The position numbers were made by a program, and so were the translations under genes. 64,000 nt of DNA, taken from contig CP085928.1 of the NCBI GenBank assembly GCA_020735665.1, positions 2,650,501 to 2,714,500 of the forward strand. Reading direction: 5' to 3'. Position 1 is the stretch's first letter. The number at the start of each line of letters is the position of its first letter. A model generated the notes under the pieces. It had not been told where the DNA came from. It did no database searches and was given only the letters and a program-made list of their open reading frames with translations. Shown here one piece after another: positions 62,031 to 64,000 of this stretch. This stretch comes from Lachnospiraceae bacterium GAM79 (GTDB taxonomy: Bacteria; Bacillota; Clostridia; Lachnospirales; Lachnospiraceae).

Positions 62031-64000
62031 CCGAATACGAGTGAATAATGTAAAATACAATTTTGGTACACAGCAGTACGATGATTTTTCGATGCGGATG
62101 TATGGCAAGAACACGCTTTATGACCTTGCAAATGGTGGAGGAAAGAGTGTGCTGATGCTTCTTCTGCTTCAGAATCTGATACCGAACTGTACGTTAGATG
62201 ATAAGCAGCCGATCGAGAAATTATTCCGGAATGGCGGCGGCAATACGACTATTCATTCCCTGATCGAATGGAAATTAGACGATGCGGATATCAAGGACGG
62301 ATACCGCTACATGACGACCGGTTTCTGTGCTAGAAAAGCAAAGGAATCCGATGAAGGAGCATCACAGGACGGACAGACGGCGGCGATCGAATATTTCAAT
62401 TACTGCATTTTCTATCGGGATTACAATAAGAACGATATCATTAATCTTCCATTGTCAAATGGTAATGAAAGAATTACATACAGTGGTCTAAAATCCTACA
62501 TTAAGGAGCTTGGACATAAGGATATGAGCCTTGAAGTGCGTCTGTTTGAGCGGAAAGGGGAGTACCAGCGGTTCATCAGCGAATATGGTCTGCATGAGAG
62601 CCACTGGGAGATCATCCGTGGAATCAATAAGACAGAGGGTCATGTCCGTACTTATTTTGAGACGAATTATAAGACGACCAGAAAAGTAGTAGAGGATCTG
62701 CTGATCGAGGAGATCATAGAGAAAGCATTTCTGACCCGTACCGGTAGGGATGGGGATGAGAGCACAATGGCAGAAACTCTGCTTGACATTAAGGATAAAT
62801 TGAACGTATTGGCACAGAAGAAGAGGGATATTGCGAACTTCGATCATCAGATCGAGCTGATCAATGTCCTGCAGGCAAAGGTCAATTCCTGTATCAACCA
62901 GTACGAGGCACACGAAGATATCACAAGGCAGCTTGCGGATATCTATGTGACGGGAAAAGAACTGACATCGAGGGAAAATGAACATCTGGAAGAACTGCTT
63001 GTAGCAAAACAGACTGCATTTGAACAGAAGGAAAGTCAGAAGAAGCGGTTGGAGAATCTGAAGATCACCAGAGATGGTTTCCGTCTGCAAGAGCTTCGGG
63101 ATAAGTCAGAGCAGTTAAATGCAAATCTTGCTGAAAATGAACGACAGGTATCGGCATTAAAGCAGGATATGAATATGAAAGAAAGTATCAATGATTATCT
63201 GGGTTATCTGGAAGATAAGAAACAGTTATCCGAGAACCAGAAGATCATCGATCATATCTTACAGAATACCGGTGCAGACCGCGAGAAGATGACGGTCTAT
63301 GCCTATAACAGAAAGCTCAGGGATGATGCACATTTGAAAGAGCTTCTTCTGGCAAAGGAGGAGGTCGAACAGTCGCATGAACATGCGGTGAAAGAAGCTG
63401 ATTACTGCACAAAATGCATCAAAGAGGGCGAGATCGAGCTGGCCGTATCCGGAGACAACCGGAGGGCAGCTTCGGACAAATTACAGTCCTTAAATAACAA
63501 GATATCCGAGCTGACCTCACAGGTTGCCCTGCTTGTTGTGTCGGATGCGGCAAACGTGATCGAAGCATCCGAAGAAAAGGCAGAAGAACTAGAGGCATCC
63601 TTACGGGCACTTGCAGAGAGCATCCGGGAAGATCAGGAGCAGGTATTTGAAGACCGTTACCGGTTGTCACTTGCGGAAAACAGTCTGGAAACACTGGAAA
63701 AAGAATATGAGACGAGCCATCTGGATGCAGAGGAATATCGTCAGGCAGCTAAGAAGTTAGAAAGCATTATGGCGGTATATAGTGTAGAGAAAGCAGAAGA
63801 AATCATAGATGCGATCAATGCAAGGATCACAGGAACGCTGACCGAGACGATCACCAGAAAACAGGAGATTGAACGTTTGCTCGAAAGACGCAAATATCTG
63901 GAATCCGGACGTTTATTCGGACCGAGTGCAGGAGCATCGGCAGTTATTGATTATATCGTGACCAGACATGGACATATGGCGATGCACGGAGCTGATTATC
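62017..64000 (+). CDS. jetC: JetC, SMC-like ATPase of Wadjet (partial, runs off the window)
   Basis: 661 codons visible with no stop before the window edge. ATG 62017 sits within the last codons of jetB, behind GGAGGTGAAGAGG. INRIRVNNVKYNFGTQQYDDFSMRMYGKNTLYDLANGGGKSVL holds the Walker A of MukB/RecF-type SMC proteins (Asn-Gly-Gly-Gly-Lys-Ser), about residues 41-48. From about residue 235 the chain is a long coiled coil (LAQKKRDIANFDHQIELI, LAENERQVSALKQDM, LQSLNNKISELTSQ). The hinge, second coil, Walker B and signature lie outside. It powers loop extrusion in Wadjet. Confidence 0.9.
   Translation, partial: MPCINRIRVNNVKYNFGTQQYDDFSMRMYGKNTLYDLANGGGKSVLMLLLLQNLIPNCTLDDKQPIEKLFRNGGGNTTIHSLIEWKLDDADIKDGYRYMTTGFCARKAKESDEGASQDGQTAAIEYFNYCIFYRDYNKNDIINLPLSNGNERITYSGLKSYIKELGHKDMSLEVRLFERKGEYQRFISEYGLHESHWEIIRGINKTEGHVRTYFETNYKTTRKVVEDLLIEEIIEKAFLTRTGRDGDESTMAETLLDIKDKLNVLAQKKRDIANFDHQIELINVLQAKVNSCINQYEAHEDITRQLADIYVTGKELTSRENEHLEELLVAKQTAFEQKESQKKRLENLKITRDGFRLQELRDKSEQLNANLAENERQVSALKQDMNMKESINDYLGYLEDKKQLSENQKIIDHILQNTGADREKMTVYAYNRKLRDDAHLKELLLAKEEVEQSHEHAVKEADYCTKCIKEGEIELAVSGDNRRAASDKLQSLNNKISELTSQVALLVVSDAANVIEASEEKAEELEASLRALAESIREDQEQVFEDRYRLSLAENSLETLEKEYETSHLDAEEYRQAAKKLESIMAVYSVEKAEEIIDAINARITGTLTETITRKQEIERLLERRKYLESGRLFGPSAGASAVIDYIVTRHGHMAMHGADY

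Noticed and set aside
62488-63090. 200-codon minus-strand frame opposite jetC
   Set aside because: Overlaps the conserved jetC coding sequence and has no family resemblance.

Overview
The window reads as chromosome of an anaerobic gut Firmicute of the Lachnospiraceae type (Coprococcus/Roseburia-like). The base composition is AT-leaning, Shine-Dalgarno sites are strong (AGGAGG-like) and TTG and GTG starts occur. The SRP RNA is the long Firmicute form. The gdpP-rplI-dnaB order and the abundance of BspA-like, Rpn and zinc-ribbon sigma genes fit the same group. Genus-level assignment is inference.

Layout. 1-3200: SRP RNA with its own promoter, an HD hydrolase, a small membrane-anchored protein, and on the minus strand a TSCPD protein plus murG. 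3300-9100: a membrane protein of unknown function, a PdaA-like peptidoglycan deacetylase lipoprotein, pgi, a CDP-glycerol glycerophosphotransferase, and an IspD/TarI cytidylyltransferase coupled to an acyltransferase. 10.2-15.4 kb: c-di-AMP phosphodiesterase gdpP, rplI, dnaB and fabV. 15.4-30.7 kb: a long polysaccharide operon with a DUF2142 membrane protein, four GT2 glycosyltransferases, DUF2304, an SDR, a Wzm/Wzt-type ABC exporter, two RgpF-like rhamnan proteins, an acyltransferase and a dTDP-L-rhamnose 4-epimerase. It is best read as assembly and ABC-dependent export of a rhamnose/6-deoxytalose-containing wall polysaccharide. 31-38.3 kb: a LuxR-type regulator followed by a 1920-residue secreted repeat protein.

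38.4-46.4 kb is the most unusual block. Two paralogous proteins each combine an N-terminal zinc ribbon, ECF sigma regions 2 and 4, a Gly/Ala-rich linker, one membrane segment and an extracytoplasmic domain. Interleaved with them are two paralogous secreted proteins, a small membrane protein and a 42-residue protein. Three places in the block carry the same bipartite AAAAC-TTTTT / TGTC-TATA promoter-like sequence, one of them downstream of four CTCTCCGAYT boxes spaced exactly 23 bp apart. I read this as a self-contained regulon of membrane-tethered sigma factors and their cell-surface products.

46.5-58.6 kb: a Phd/RelE toxin-antitoxin pair, an OPT transporter with a PqqD-like protein, a long hairpin element, an Rpn-type nuclease gene split by an in-frame stop, a HAD phosphatase, a second wall-polymer locus (LicD, SDR, 912-residue CDP-glycerol phosphotransferase) and a two-domain PPK2. 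59.1 kb to the end: a small HTH protein and a Wadjet plasmid-defence operon (jetA, jetB, partial jetC). Two long hairpin elements with a shared, compensatorily varying core (about 89 nt) lie at 58.7 kb and, strikingly, between jetA and jetB.
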